Assembly (NCBI GenBank): GCA_014607495.2
Contig: CP053150.1
Coordinates: forward strand, 14,590,495-14,654,494
Source: Carposina sasakii
Taxonomy: Eukaryota > Arthropoda > Insecta > Lepidoptera > Carposinidae
Length of the DNA: 64,000 nt
Direction: 5' to 3'
Shown: piece by piece, positions 36,541 to 49,479 of the stretch
Numbering within the stretch: position 1 is the stretch's first letter
How the letters are laid out: each line of letters begins with the position of its first letter
The notes under the pieces: model-generated
Seen by the model: only the letters and a program-made list of their open reading frames with translations
The model's database searches: none
Told to the model about the DNA's origin: nothing
Position numbers and translations under genes: made by a program

Positions 36541-36800
36541 GTCGGCCGATTGGTGTAGTAGGTAGTGGCCCTGCCTGCGACGCCATAGGTCCTGGGTTCG
36601 AATCCCGGTAGGTGCAAACATTGATGTGATGAATATCGATGTTTGTTTCCGAGTCATGGATGTTTATATACTTATCTATGTACTTATATACCGTTGCTTA
36701 GTACCCACGACACAAGACCTTAGGGATCTTAGTGTGGGACTAGGTCAATGTGTTGTGAAGTGTGTGAATGTGTGAATGTGTGAATTAATTAGAATTTAAA
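36541..36800 (+). mobile_element. tRNA-derived SINE
   Basis: The head ggccgattggtgtagtaggt, agtggccctgcctgcgacgc contains a box A-like stretch. A perfect box B (GGTTCGAATCC, 36595-36605) follows. The body has a gatgaatatcgatgtttgtt segment, and the 3' part reads cacgacacaagaccttaggg and atcttagtgtgggactaggt, then a gtgtgaat simple repeat (36764-36786). The internal RNA polymerase III promoter identifies a SINE and not a functional tRNA, since there is no cloverleaf acceptor pairing or plausible anticodon arm. A 3' fragment is at 3358. Confidence 0.85.
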
Positions 36801-36946
36801 TTATTTCTTTGCAATAAAGTTAAAATTAGGAATGTTGTTAAAGACTAAATTGTTTTTTAACGTTGATTGTTTCCGATATTTTGCGATGTCCATTATTTAT
36901 TTTGAACAATTGGTCATATCTACTGAACTGCTAATCCAAGTTTATG

Positions 36947-37165
36947 TCATCATCATCAGCCTATTGCAGTCCAATGCTGGACGTCGGCCTCTCCCAGGGC
37001 ACACCACAAGACTGTCATGGGGGTATTTGCCCATAGTCACCACGTTGGCAGGCGGGTTGGTGACCGCAGTTTGTATTTTGGACTATGTTGTCAACATGGG
37101 AAACGCTGCTGCCCACCTCCGGGGGCAGACATGGGGTGGTACGAATTCTACTCTGCCGGCACCAC
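36947..37165 (-). mobile_element. LINE 3' end, antisense
   Basis: Reading - strand, the piece ends in …ggactgcaataggctgatga with a GATGATG tail at 36947. Upstream it carries gtgccctgggagaggccgac-like sequence, then ccatgacagtc, gcaaatacccc and tttggccacgtggtgccggc. It matches 12975-13181 in reverse. The + strand open frames over it are shadows. Confidence 0.75.
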
Positions 37166-38535
37166 GTGGCCAAAGTTTATGTCTATAAAAAAAACAAATT
37201 CAAAAAACCTTTTTCGGTCCACAAAATATGCACCTGTGTTAGATAAAGATGCTATCGAATATCCTAATGATATTGTCAAACAAATTCTAACGTGAATCTA
37301 ATGCGGCCACAATGAGCTCACCCCTGGATTTGAAACATTTGCATGAACAATATTATAGGGGTCAGTTTAGTAAAACGTTAGATTTGGGGAAACTGAGATG
37401 TTCCGATAAAAAATGTTTATTTTTGGAGGTACACACAAAGGAACAAAGCTGTTCACGTGAATCGTAATGAATTTTTTTTTTGCTTTTATAGATCCAATTT
37501 AGTAAATAAAATGCTGTGTTTTTAGAGATATTACCTAATAAAAAACTCAACTGAAACCAACCACCATCGCTTAATACGTAACTATTACATAATCTGTACC
37601 TAGGCTGTCACTAACCCATGAATACTAATTTCAATGACCAATCGATATGCCACCATGTCAGAGATTTTGTGCAGCGTTAGGTGATTTAGCATAATTTATG
37701 CATCTGGGGTCAAGTGGGGCAAATGGGGCGAACCGGGCATTATGGGGACATGTTTTATACGTGTTATGAATGGACAGTAAATTGGCAAACACTCACACCT
37801 TATGTCGTGACTGGACATAGTTTGTAGGAAGCATTGTGTGGCTGATTTGCTGATCACTCCAGAACAATGGAATTAGCATTCTTTGAACAAGTGATGCAGG
37901 AACTGATTCAACATATTTATACTTTTTTATCATCATTAGTTATTACACACATTACATCTATGTAGAACGTAGGTACCTATGTAACATTTGCTATTTGATT
38001 ATTGTATTTTTATAAGCTATTTAACTGAATTTTTTATTCATGATGTAGCAAACTCGTGGTGATGTCTAGCAAAATATCTATGGATTCTGGCTTAAACTTA
38101 AATTTTAAGAAATTCGTGAAAATAAGAACATATATAAAGTGAGAAATTTTTTACTACATTTTAATAGATTTTTACTTATGCGGCCTATACAGTTTCAGCA
38201 AAAAGCAATCTCAATATTATCTTAGATGTAAATGTATTTCTCCGACCTTATATTATTACAATTCAGGATAAAATTACAATTTGAGGAAAACTCTAGACAA
38301 GCTACAGAGAACAGCTTAAAGCTCGCACCAGACATAATCTAATTTGTAATTTCAACTTCAAATCGAATTTGTTATCTCGCCAATCCATGCAGTCAATCAC
38401 CAACTATCTACACAAGCCAATTAAAATGTCAATTTAATCGAATAACCAATTAAATTGTGTCGTTTTGAACGAGCTTAAGATAACTGTTTGTCTTTTCTGA
38501 ATTTGGGTTGTTTCACTCAATTTGACTAAGTAGAT
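37166..38535. other. No recognised feature
   Basis: AT-rich sequence; short GC patches near 37700-37750 (ggggcaaatggggcgaaccg). No gene recognised. Confidence 0.5.
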
Positions 38536-39262
38536 TAGGGGAAGGTGGGGTAATTGAGAACGGCGGGTAATTGAGAACAGTTGAATATCAAATAAACCTC
38601 CCGCACTAGATCGCCCGCACACATCTAAGCTGATGTGCTTGCCAGCCCTTAGTATGCCCGCAAAAGTGCGAGTGAGAAGATGCACGCATTTCGTCACGGT
38701 GAGTCAAATAATCTTTTACGTAATTTTGTTACAATTTTTGTCGCATGTAAAAATCAGCACAAAAAGGATGTTTTTGAGGTTAATGACAACATATTTTGTT
38801 GCCATCTTACATGTACTATTAGTTTATAAATTCCAAGTAGTTTTAAGTTCACCGCCACAAATATTGCGAGCAACGGTCATTTTGTTTCGACTTTCCAAGT
38901 TCGGGTAATTAGGCACGTTGCGTTATTGCGTTAGGTGCGTCATTTTCAATACCTGGGAACATGATAAATTACGTTACGTGTGATTTGTGCTAAACTAAAT
39001 AATTATAGCACCTACTTATTAAGACTTAAGTATGTCGTTCTCAATTACCCCATATGGTTCGTGTCTCCACCGCGGACTGATCTCAATTACCCCACACGAT
39101 ATCGGGTAAATACGAACACCAATGTTTTTTATTTTCTTAATTTTTATTATTATAAAGTTTATTTCTAAAAGTTTTGAGTTAATTTCTTTGGGATAAGACG
39201 TTCCTGTTGCAATAAAAGTTGAACTTTATATTTTTTATATTATTTTACAGGGGTAATTGGTG
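38536..39262 (-). mobile_element. TAGGGG-ended element, inverted copy
   Basis: It starts taggggaaggtggggtaatt and matches the reverse complement of 39678-40370 along nearly its whole length. Shared stretches include gcgagtgagaagatgcacgc, gtcacggtgagtcaaataat, agcaacggtcattttgtttc and tgcaataaaagttga. Similarity ends just after ttattttacag (39250). Past that point the terminus is replaced by unrelated sequence, so this copy lacks one end. Confidence 0.75.
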
Positions 39263-39677
39263 TTCGAATGACATACTTGGTTAAATGCTCCGCGCACCAC
39301 ACTCTCCTCTAAGTACCGTCTGGTAAATTGATCCATCAAATTATGCGAGATAAAGACTAATTTACTTCTGCTATAATTATTTAATTAATCATTAATTTCA
39401 AACTAATTTCATTTTTTTAACTAAGTATACCTAAAGGCACATTTTAAAACCCATTCATTATAATCCCTGAAAAACTTTGGTCTTAGTAAAAACATAAAAA
39501 GAGACATTTGAGCGTTTTTTGTAACGGCTATTATAAAGCTTAAAAACCTTATAAAATCAAATAAACTTACGTCTTAATTTAAAGTTTTGAGTAACGATTA
39601 AGCTCAACTTTAGTCCTAAACTGCTACTAGTTATACGATCATGCTTCATTCTATAACTCATAAGTATCGGATAAACT

Positions 39678-40370
39678 TAGGGGAAAGTGGGGTATTTGGG
39701 AACACTTAACTTACAACCCTGTAAAATAATAAAAGAAAGTTATAAATGTAATCAACTTTTATTGCAACATGAACCCAGAAATTAACTCAAAACTTTTAGA
39801 AATAAACTTTATAATAAAAAAAAAATGAGAAAATAAAAAACATTGGTGTTCGTATTTACCCGATATCGTGTGGGGTAATTGAGAGCAGTCCGCAGGGGAG
39901 ACAAGAACTATATGGGGTAATTGCGAACGACATACTTAAGTCTTAATAAGTAGGTGCTATGACGCACCTAACCTAACGCAATAACGCAACGTTCCTAATT
40001 ACCCGAACTTGGAAAGTCAAAACAAAATTACCGTTACTCGCAATATTTGTGGCGGTGAACTTAAAACTACTTGGAATTTATAAACAGGTAGTACATGTAA
40101 GATGGCAATAAAATATATTGTCATTAACCTCAAAAATATCCTTTTTGTAGTGATATTTACATGCGACAAAAATTATAACAAAATTACGTAAAAGATTATT
40201 TGACTCACCGTGACGAAATGCGTGCATCCTCTCACTCGCACTTTTGCGGACATACTAAGGGACGGCAAGCGCATCGGCTTAGATGTGTCCGGGCGGTGTA
40301 GTGCGGGGGTTTATTTTATATTCAACTGTTCTCAATTACCCGCCGTTCTCAATTACCCCACCTTCCCCTA
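39678..40370 (+). mobile_element. TAGGGG-ended element, complete copy
   Basis: 693 bp from taggggaaagtggggtattt to taccccaccttcccctA, giving short imperfect terminal inverted repeats. The motif GGGTAATTGAGAAC, or its reverse, occurs repeatedly near both ends and inside (39690, 39872, 39913, 40328, 40345). No long open frame: the 76-codon frame at 40210-40440 runs out of the element. A target duplication was not evident. Non-autonomous DNA element of unknown superfamily. Confidence 0.7.
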
Positions 40371-43207
40371 CCTACTTAAACCACATCAATATGCAAGTAA
40401 AACTGTAACAAAAGTACTTATATGCAGAGTATGCAGATAGAGATTTTATGTAGGTCCTGTAGGTCCATTATTGATAAAATTAATTTATGTAAAGTAGCAA
40501 AATATGCACCTTCGAGCAACCATTTTTATGTCATATTTGCGTATTTTATATGAAGTGAAGACAATTGTTTATTTTTTTATTAAATTTTTTTTTGCAACTT
40601 TTTAAATACAGTATACCTATATTTGTTATAGATTAAGCTTCACGTTTTAAGTTTATTACTATCAATATGTAGTACCTACCTACCTAACTTCATTACATAC
40701 TTGTAGGTAAAATATTTTTATGTTGAATTAAAAATGGACCATATTTAGGTACTTTTCAAATAAACCAACCATTAAATACAATCAGTGAACTATCCAACAG
40801 ATAAATGATTAAAGAATGCGCACACGCAGCTCCCCCAAGCGCAGTTAACGAGCGAACAATTACTTTTAATTTAGTGATGCGTTTTTTAAAGTGCCCCAAT
40901 ATGGCCGACCACCCCGCGCATTGAACTCATACCCATTTATAATCTGTGGTGTAATCCACCGCGACATTTGTTAAAAAACACATTCGAGGGGTATCGCGAA
41001 CTCTTTCTCAAAATTCAATTGTTGTAAAGTGCCACTTGTCATACTTGAGCGCCGATTTAGGAGGGATAATCGAAATTAGACCGTGCTTTTTGAGGATAAG
41101 TTGGAAATAGATTTTTCATTTTCTCGAATTTGCAATGAATTAATGGTAATTTATGTTAAAGTTTGAAATAGAGACGTTGATGTTCCTGATTTGATGTATT
41201 TTACAGTAGAAGCTTTCCATGTTCAACTTGAGTGCAGTAGTAGTAGGTATACTGCCAGATCCAAGGAAAAAATCTTTGAGACCTCCTGCGTTGTCACTGT
41301 CGATAAGATAATAAAAGCCTACATATAAAGCTATAAGTAGGTAGGTACTGTGCACTACATAAGAAGTATTTAAGTTATACTGTAAATAGATATTGTATAT
41401 ATATATATATGGGTAGGTACTTAGGTAAGAATATTTTATATTACCTATATTGCAATATGCCTATCTTCCCAACAGATTGCAAGTTCGCAACAATTGTAAA
41501 AAAGCCCCTAAATAGAGATATCAAATATTATTTGACACAATAATCCTTTTTCGAAAAAAATGGCACCATTTTCGAACAGCGGGTTGTCTAATAGGAGCCA
41601 AACTTGTTGCCCTTTGCCCTTTATTCCGCTAACCATAAAGAAAACAACACAGCTCTAACCCTTAGATAACCCTTTGGACACATGTTGTCACACCGGGGCT
41701 GTGAAACCGCGAGGAGCTCGCAAATATATCTCTACACCCTGCAGAAACAGACTAAAGCCCATTTCATCCCTATCAGCTAAGAATAGGGCTCGAATTCGCT
41801 GTAGCGAACAATCGTTTGAGGGTAGGTTATAATTTTTCTATGAACATAAACAAGCCCACGCCGGTGTTTTCCCGCGCATTGTGGTCGAATGGCGTTTTTA
41901 TTGCGAATGTCGTCGCGCATTACTCGGGTTGTTAGATACCATTCTCCTCGCATATGGTATTATTTGCGTACGCATGACAGATACTTGTATTTTTAGGGCG
42001 CAAAAATATTTCTATTATTTCTCGGAAGCTTACGTTGGTTTATTTGTGAGCAGTTCCATTGCGAAAGTTGTCTGAGACTGGGCTAACTGCCTATGGATAA
42101 GAGGCGTTACTCGCTGCAGTCCACAATAGCGAATAGTTGGCGCGATACGCTAGAAGTTAGCGAAGAACGATCATTCTGAATAAACTTAACCCGTTTGTTA
42201 GCGGCTCTATCGGCGACGAAGCGTACTTTATTGCGAGATAAAACTTTTATTTAACAGCTCTTAGAGAACTGCCCTTAAATTGTTTAAGGTTGCGAACAAT
42301 TGGAAAATATATTACAGTGCTGGAGCTCTGAAGTTCAATTTCGAATTTAGTCACTAGTGATTCGCTCGCAGAAATAAAACTGACTAAAGTAAAAGATTAA
42401 TTTTAAAATTGGATAAGGAATAAGTGTAAGTAATTATTAAACAAAACCGATATGTATCTACCAATCTTGTGAGACTGATTTAATATTCGTCCTCCATTGA
42501 TTTAAAACAGAGATGATTTTTAAAAGTACTAAGTATTCTATCGCAACTGGCTCGTTTTATTTGCAAACTTCGGGAACAATTCCGTTCAATATTCCCAATA
42601 TTGCAATATCCAATCTGAGCCAGACGACGCGCCGCCTAATGGCATAACAATAACCAAATAGAAATTAATTTTAATCGCGTGACCCGTAAGTTTAACAGGA
42701 TATTTCAATTAGGAGTTTCTGCAGGCCGCGGGCCGCAAATATAGGGCTGGTAAAATGTCAGTAACTTAGGGCTGCCTGCTACAGCTTAGATCAACATACA
42801 CTGACCGTTGTTACAATCATAGTCAATTCAACTGTTCATACTCGAAAGTCATAGTCAACTGCTCGAGCCGTTCCGTGTATATGTGTATGAAGAAGTTCAC
42901 TAAACTATATGGCGGCCCTTAGGGCAATTAATAAGGTCAAATTTAAAATTACCTAATGAATTTCAGAATCCTAAACTTAACGGACCAAAAATCTCGTACC
43001 TAATTACGTCAACTAGAACTAAGTATTGTCACGTCTAGCATTTCAAATCAAGCTACTTGCTGAGACACAAGTTTCTCATAGGGTCATATCCCGGTGTAGC
43101 ATATGAGAAGCAGCCCTACCGTAGATTTGGTCTCCCATGCGGGTATCTCCCAACTCGAATTAGTCAGACCTTCGCTACTAAATTAATACTAATCTCTCAG
43201 GCAGGAC
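40371..43207. other. No recognised gene
   Basis: AT-rich, with a (TA)n run at about 41395-41410. Frames at 41140-41355 and 41881-42075 have no domain. The 41880-42200 segment has several GCGA/CGCG words and the sequence gaacgatcattct, but nothing I can name. Confidence 0.5.
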
Positions 43208-43833
43208 TAGGGTTGCCAACCATCCCGCGTGGCGCGGGACGTCCCGTTTTCAGGGTCTAAATAACGCGTCCCGTTTTGAGTGTCTGCGGGACGCCATATG
43301 TCCCGTTTTCAGGTGAATATGTGTATCAATCCTTTAATCATTTTATTATGGCTTTTCAGGTGCCAATTTGACATAGGTTGATAGAAGCGTTGTTGTAGGG
43401 ATTAGTGGATCATTTAATAAGACCTCCACATATTTCAGCCAATTATTCAATTATTTTTCTGATTTAATAAATTATGTGGAAATTTTGTAAAAATTATCTA
43501 AGCATTCAAAATAAGTAAAAATTTCCACTTCGCTCGCGCTTTAACACTTGCAAGTCGAACAACGATGATCATTTTTAAAAAAAATTTAAGTTGATAGAAT
43601 GAAATGCAAAAATTTCGCGCTCACTTCGCTCGCGTTATACCTACTATAGGGTGAGTTAAAAACCAGGGTGCGCCACTGCTTGTTATAATGAAATTAGACC
43701 TCTATTTGCTATGGATTATAATGAAATAATTATTTCTTTATGAATGAAAAATGTACTAAAATTGACCATTTATAGGTGTCCCGTTTTTCTTGCTCTGGTC
43801 CCGCAAATCTGTGTATAAGAGTTGGCAACCCTA
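43208..43833. mobile_element. hAT-type non-autonomous element, 626 bp
   Basis: Starts tagggttgccaaccatcccg and ends gagttggcaacccta, giving terminal inverted repeats TAGGGTTGCCAAC. The 8 bases before (ggcaggac) and after (ggtaggac) match except at one position, which is the 8-bp target duplication expected for hAT transposons. The subterminal word GTCCCGTTTT(C/G) recurs at both ends (43241, 43269, 43303, 43780). No transposase frame is present, only AT-rich filler. Confidence 0.85.
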
Positions 43834-43841
43834 GGTAGGAC

Positions 43842-45374
43842 CCAAGCAATGTAAATTACTCTGGCTGAGATATCTGTGCTCATTATTACTTCTTTCGTGA
43901 TATTGCAGTTCTTGCCCCGTTTCGGGAACAGCCGTGTATGTATGTATGTATATTTGAGATATCTCTGCGTTATGTATTTCATGCTACCACAAAGTTTACT
44001 TTAGATTACCTACTTATCTACTAGGCTAAAGCAGACCACCTTTGTGAGTGTACATAGCTATTGTACAATTAATGGAATTGGAAAACAACCAAATTAAAAA
44101 CTCGAGTAGATATCACAAGCAATGTTAAAAGAAATAAGTACGATATTATTTTTTTCAAATACCTCGATGAAAAAATAACACCGACACGCCTTGACGTGGC
44201 GAATATTAAATTCAATAAATCATTTGCGACACTGTTTTGCTGAAAAATTGTCTATGAATTTCTGAACAGTTATCTTAGCCAAGGCATCTACTTAAAGTTA
44301 AGTTATGGCGTTTAATAAAGAGATGTTTCTTTATGAATATGACATTTTCGTTTGTCCCTGTAAGCTGTAATGTGAAGCAACTGCATTGTGTAATAAATAA
44401 CCATTCCTGTCTTCAACTTACAACAATATATTATTAAAGATATGCATTCTCCAGCATTTTGGACAGCTGCATATAAGATTATACGGAATTTAATTTGACA
44501 CCTAAACAGGTAGAGTTACTTATTCAAATAATTATCAACATATGTGTAGGTAGGTTGCCAGAAAATATATCTGTTTTCTCAGAATATTATGACTGGGTAG
44601 TTAAGTATTTATTACAGAGCTCGAGGACGGAGTGACCTTTTTATACCCACTGTTCTTAGCAGTGGAACTTTTAAAGGCTGTTTACTGAATAAAAACTTTT
44701 TGTACCCTATCCTTTATTGATTAAACGTTAGGTATTAAGCTATCCGGGTGTTTCTAAAACGTAATAGAAGTTAAGTCACGTAGTTCCCTACAAATCAGTA
44801 TTCCAGGGGAATCCCTGACTCATTGAAATATATCGCTGACTTGGAAAAACGGTCAAAATCAAGCTAAGTAATTATTCAGTTTCTTTCTTCCTGAAATTTT
44901 TAAGTTTATTAAAGCCGACATTATTTCTCATGACCTGAAAATCTATCACAACTTATTTTTTACTATAACTGAATCCGACTGATAATGATGTCCTAATAAA
45001 ATTTGTACATAGGTGAAGGTCCTGGATTTAAATCACGTTAGAGCAAACATGAATGTTATGAACAAGCCTAAGAGAAAATGATGTCAACGTTACAGATTCA
45101 TCATCATCATTTCAGCCCTGAGAAGTCCACTGCTCACCATATGCCAACCCCAATGACTCCCAGAACAGGATAGCATCATATAAAGACAGTAACATTTTTG
45201 ACAGCGAGAGAACTTTCATGTTGTGTTTACGATGCTGTACCAACTGCGACGCTGACAGGATGCAAATCCAATTTTCTATCAAATATGATACGTGCCGGTA
45301 TTCCCAAGCATGCAATTGTATCTTATCGATATGATCTGGTTTAAGTTTTATATTAATTCACTAACGGAGTTTTG
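43842..45374. other. No recognised gene
   Basis: Contains a family A fragment and a (TATG)n run at about 43934-43950; the rest is AT-rich with no recognised feature. Confidence 0.5.
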
Positions 45375-45560
45375 CTATAATACATTAGCTGCATCTCCTT
45401 CCGTGCATGTCATAAAAGTCGACAACTTGTCACTCCCAACTAACAAGAGTTGATTGTATAGACCATGATCATTATGCATCTGAACCTGCTATGCTGATCG
45501 TGGTAAAGGATACTGTAGCTCTGGCTACCTCATTTAGGACACAGCCGTGTGAATTGTATT
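45375..45560 (+). repeat. Family A dispersed repeat, diverged
   Basis: tacattagctgcatctcctt, ccgtgcatgtcataaaagtc, gtagctctggctacctcatt and taggacacagccgtgtgaat match family A elsewhere. A separate tail-like fragment lies at 43895-43950 (tgcagttcttgccccgtttc, gggaacagccgtgt). Confidence 0.6.
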
Positions 45561-45784
45561 TATTTATCTAATACTTAAAACTTAATATTTTCATTGAATT
45601 ATATCAGATTGGAGAAAGAAAAAGACTATAATCCATTTGTGTAGCATTTACTAACAATAAATGGGCAGTCTATAATTTGATTGACTCTATTCACTCCAGC
45701 TTTGTTCATATTCATGTTGCATAAGCATGTCAGATTGAAGAAAGAAAGAACCATAACCCATTTGTGTAACATTTATTGACAATA

Positions 45785-46200
45785 GTGGACGCCCGCGACT
45801 CCGTCCGCGTGGACTACAGAAAAAACTTCGAAATTATCAGGTGGGACCTGTCATAATTCCTGAAAACTTTGTAGAAAAATTCATTGATGAATAGCTTATC
45901 TTCAATTCAACCCCTATTTCACCCCCAAACTGGTAAAAATTTCAAAATCTAGCAAACGATTTTTTGTTTCTTATGACTGATATTTGACCTTGCATACTAA
46001 CTTTCAACCCTTATTTCACCCCTTAGCTTCGTTCAAAAATTAGAACAAATGTTTAGTCTTATCAAGAATTAGTTTCATGACTTTTAAAATTAAGCTTTCC
46101 TCTATTTCAACCCCTTCATCCCTTTTTTTCGTAGGCATGTTCTGTCTCAACTTTTTCATCAAAATCGTTTAAAACTGGATCGCATTTATAATATTAGTTG
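45785..46200 (+). repeat. Family C dispersed repeat
   Basis: cgcccgcgactccgtccgcg with tggactacagaaaaaa opens the copy. The body reads tcattgatgaatagctt and (c)aacccctatttcaccccc, repeated in variants at 46005 and 46095. The same head is at 53145-53290 and 53699-53722. Confidence 0.65.
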
Positions 46201-46649
46201 GGATAACTAGGCAGGCCATAAAATTCATTGATGAATAGCTTGCCAGCTCCTCCACCAAATGCGCTTTCCTCTGTACAAACTGTGATCGCAACTTTAGCGC
46301 TAATTTCTCTTAGGGTACCTATGTGCTACGTGCTAGTGTAGTCTAACTTGTCTGTAATACTAGGTCAGACCCTTTGGAAATAAAACCCAAAGTAATTATT
46401 ATCGGATAATCTAACAAATAAATTAAATTATTGATTATGTAGTGGGTTAGTACTGTAGGTAGGTATACAAAATACATAGTCTGTTTCAGTCTATTGATAA
46501 CGCGCGGAGCTTAGTGAATCCGCCCTAGTCAGATCTCGTAGGCGAACTTTAGGCGGTACAAGCTAAGCTTAGGAATAATATACAACGCTAGTAAACTTCT
46601 GAGCTAGTTGCTTTTACTATGTTGATAATTAAATCATAATACATTTCGT

Positions 46650-46836
46650 CCCCCTGATTACGTAAAAGCAATAGCAAAGCCGAAGCAAAGCGATAGCGAA
46701 AATTGTACAATATTCGCCATGAAATTTCAAAGTTCCTTTGAAATTCATTTTACGTAATACGAATTTGACAAGCAATCAGCGATTTTTGTACAATTATTGC
46801 TATCGCTTTGCTTTTGCTAGTTAGGTAATAAGGGGG
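46650..46836. mobile_element. 187-bp MITE
   Basis: Left ccccctgattacgtaaaagc pairs with right ttaggtaataaggggg. Internally gcaaagcgatagc and its reverse complement gctatcgctttgc, and ttgtacaat pairs, extend the stem. CGT flanks both ends, possibly a 3-bp target duplication. No frame. Confidence 0.75.
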
Positions 46837-48239
46837 CGTAATTTTGTTATTAGATTAAATTCCTAAACAATGTTAGTGCAATCTCCTTATTATGAAAATT
46901 TTGGGGTGCCAATCTTTATTTCATTTTATGCATGAATTCCAGTTACTTATAACTATAAGTATAAAATAGTGTTCGGTCAAAAATGTTTTTTAAAACTAAC
47001 TCGTTTTTTACGATTGCCACATATATTTTATTCAATTCCACATGTGGTTCAGTTGAGTAAGCTTAGAACGAAGTTGTCCCTGCACTAAATCGTCCGGCCA
47101 TGCACCTGGGCCAGTGCTCTCGGCCAAGCGTTCTGACCTAATAACCTGGCCAATGGTTCAACTTCAACAGGGAAAGGTTCAACTGCCAAGGACACGGGTT
47201 ATCGATTATAATTCCATGAAAACATAGTTAGAAAATACTGTCGCATTTTTCTAGATTCGCGCGTTCGAGATAAGAACACATAGGTACTCGTCGTATATTT
47301 CTTTTGAAAATAATATAATATAGAAATAGGTATGTGTGATAATTATCAAAATAGCTGTGGGCGGTATTGATATGTAGTTCCTATCAGAAATGTTGTTGTG
47401 GTCGGTGGTTATAGAATTGTATGCAAGGGGTGTTATCATATCTGTGATACGGTACCCGGGATGGCAATCTTTAACTACGTAGGTATTGAGGTGTACAGGT
47501 AGAATTCGTGAAGGTTTGGAAACAAATTACAAATCAATTTTACATAATTATTTCGTAGTGTTTAATTTATCTTATTTTGTATTACTTTATCAAAGTTTGT
47601 GATAATTAAATACGGTACCTGCGTCCTTCACTTTAGTTTAAATCCAAACTTTAGAGCCATCCTGGGAGCCATGACTCTTACTTGTAAAGTTATTGTCAAA
47701 GTTTGGTTGTTCTGTATGTACCGACATGGAATACAAAAGTCGTTTTGTACAGTCAAACTGTCGCTAAGTACAGTCATAAATCAAAAACCCCTCTAAAATG
47801 AACAAAAAACAAATAGTGAAATACTTTTCATTATTGTAAAATTACTTATAAGCGTATAAACTATGAATAATATTACTTCCTATACAAAATATGGATTAAC
47901 TTCGCAAACTAAAACTGAGTTATAAAAGTGTCGCAGTTGTGAATTGATACTCACTAGATAAACCCTAATAGCACCTAATAGCCCTGTCATAATATAAGCT
48001 ATCCAGTTAGTTATAGCAATTACAGCTATTGGGTGGTTTCAGCCGGCCAGGCATTAAACTAATGCACTAGAGTTATAGCTCTATAGTTTTAACAGTATAA
48101 TAGGTACTAAGCTTACGCATTCTGGAAACAGATCGTAGGTATACTATTTCAAATACATAGATACATTCTATCGCGGCTCCTATAGGGATGTATTGTATGT
48201 GAAATAGGATACGTAAGGATAAGTTGTATAGACAAAAGT
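46837..48239. other. No recognised gene
   Basis: AT-rich apart from 47085-47210, where ggccaatggttcaacttcaa and aggttcaactgccaaggaca give an unusual GC-rich patch that I cannot assign. Frames at 47251-47439 and 47599-47796 have no domain. Confidence 0.5.
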
Positions 48240-48300
48240 CTCTGTTCTGCAGGATCACAAAAGAGATCATCATCGCCTAAGAGAAGGCCCATGTTTTTCC
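48240..48300 (-). repeat. Family A fragment, antisense
   Basis: tctgttctgcaggatcacaa and aagagatcatcatcgcctaa gagaa match the family A copy at 50966-51175 in the same orientation. Confidence 0.5.
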
Positions 48301-48447
48301 CAGACAACTATACGATATTTACGAAATGAGATACATATGCACTAGATAAAGCGCCGGATCAGCTGCTTCTCGCACGTAAGGAACTCGTATCTATTATTTA
48401 TGTATGTAATTTGTAAAAATGTACTATGGATAATCCAATTTACACAT

Positions 48448-48668
48448 CACTACATATTAAAAAATAAAGTCGTTTTCTGCTGTCCGTCCCTATGTATGCT
48501 TAGATAATTCAATCTAGGGAACGGATTTTAAATGTGGTTTTTTTAATAGATAGAGTGATTCACAATGGAAGGTTTATAATGTAGGTATAACAAGGGACCC
48601 GCCTCGGCTTCGCACGGGATTAATGCACTCTAACGCGGGCGAAGCCGTGGGCGGCAGCTAGTTTAATA
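48448..48668 (-). repeat. Dispersed repeat family B, antisense copy
   Basis: ctgtccgtccctatgtatgc, tagataattcaatctaggga and the GC end acgcgggcgaagccgtgggc. Same orientation and order as 7066-7285. Confidence 0.7.
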
Positions 48669-49462
48669 TAAGAACTTAAGTTTACTTTGACAAGATCGGT
48701 CGTTCCTCACACAGGTCAAACTAATATTACCTGAGTCACTTTGATCTAAGTATAACATTTGTGTACTAGAAGGTAGAACTTCCCGTTGAGTCGAGGCATA
48801 TCGCTTCAGGCTGTAGGGTGCAGGTTTCAGGAGACTTGTGTTCTAATTAGAGAGGGGCGGACGTCTTAGGAAGACTTTGTATTATGTAGATCCTCAAGAG
48901 TAACAGTATATACCTGATATTCATATCTTCTTTGTTATCCTTTACCTTTAATTATGTTGTTTATTAATTTTATTCGTATTTTATTAGTTGTGTAATGGCA
49001 GGGTACTAATACCTAGCCTTTGTTTTAACAGAACTATGAATGATTATATAAAGTACTTACCTGCTCTATGTGCAAGTTCATCTTTTGTTTACTTTCAATA
49101 TTGAAGAGTCCTTGGCGATCTGGATTAACACATAGTTTAAGAGGAAAGCCTAAATAAAGCGAAACGTGGTGTATTAGGTGTACCATTAAAGGCCCATACA
49201 TCAACCAGGCTCGGTCGTCGATATAAAACGTCTATGTACCTATTATCCCCTTACAACACCGAATATATGCCTTTGTCTACAAAACAATACGCTGGAGTAA
49301 GGATGCACCAAAGCCTACAAAGTTATAACGGAGTTATAAAGTCTAGTGCACACGTGAGCCGAATGTACCAAATTAGTTGTTGACCTACTCGTGCCTGTGC
49401 TTTTGTGCTTTGCTCGTACATTTACTAATATCTATGTGTTGCCTACGCGAAGTTTGGTTTAG
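48669..49462. other. No recognised feature
   Basis: Mixed composition; no gene, RNA or repeat recognised. Confidence 0.5.
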
Positions 49463-49479
49463 ATGATAATAATAATAAG

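Noticed and set aside
36541..36610. Possible tRNA gene
   Set aside because: Box B is perfect but there is no acceptor stem pairing or credible anticodon arm, and a SINE body follows.
47085..47210. GC-rich patch with ggttcaact repeats
   Set aside because: Translates without a recognisable domain and has no boundaries; not enough to name a feature.
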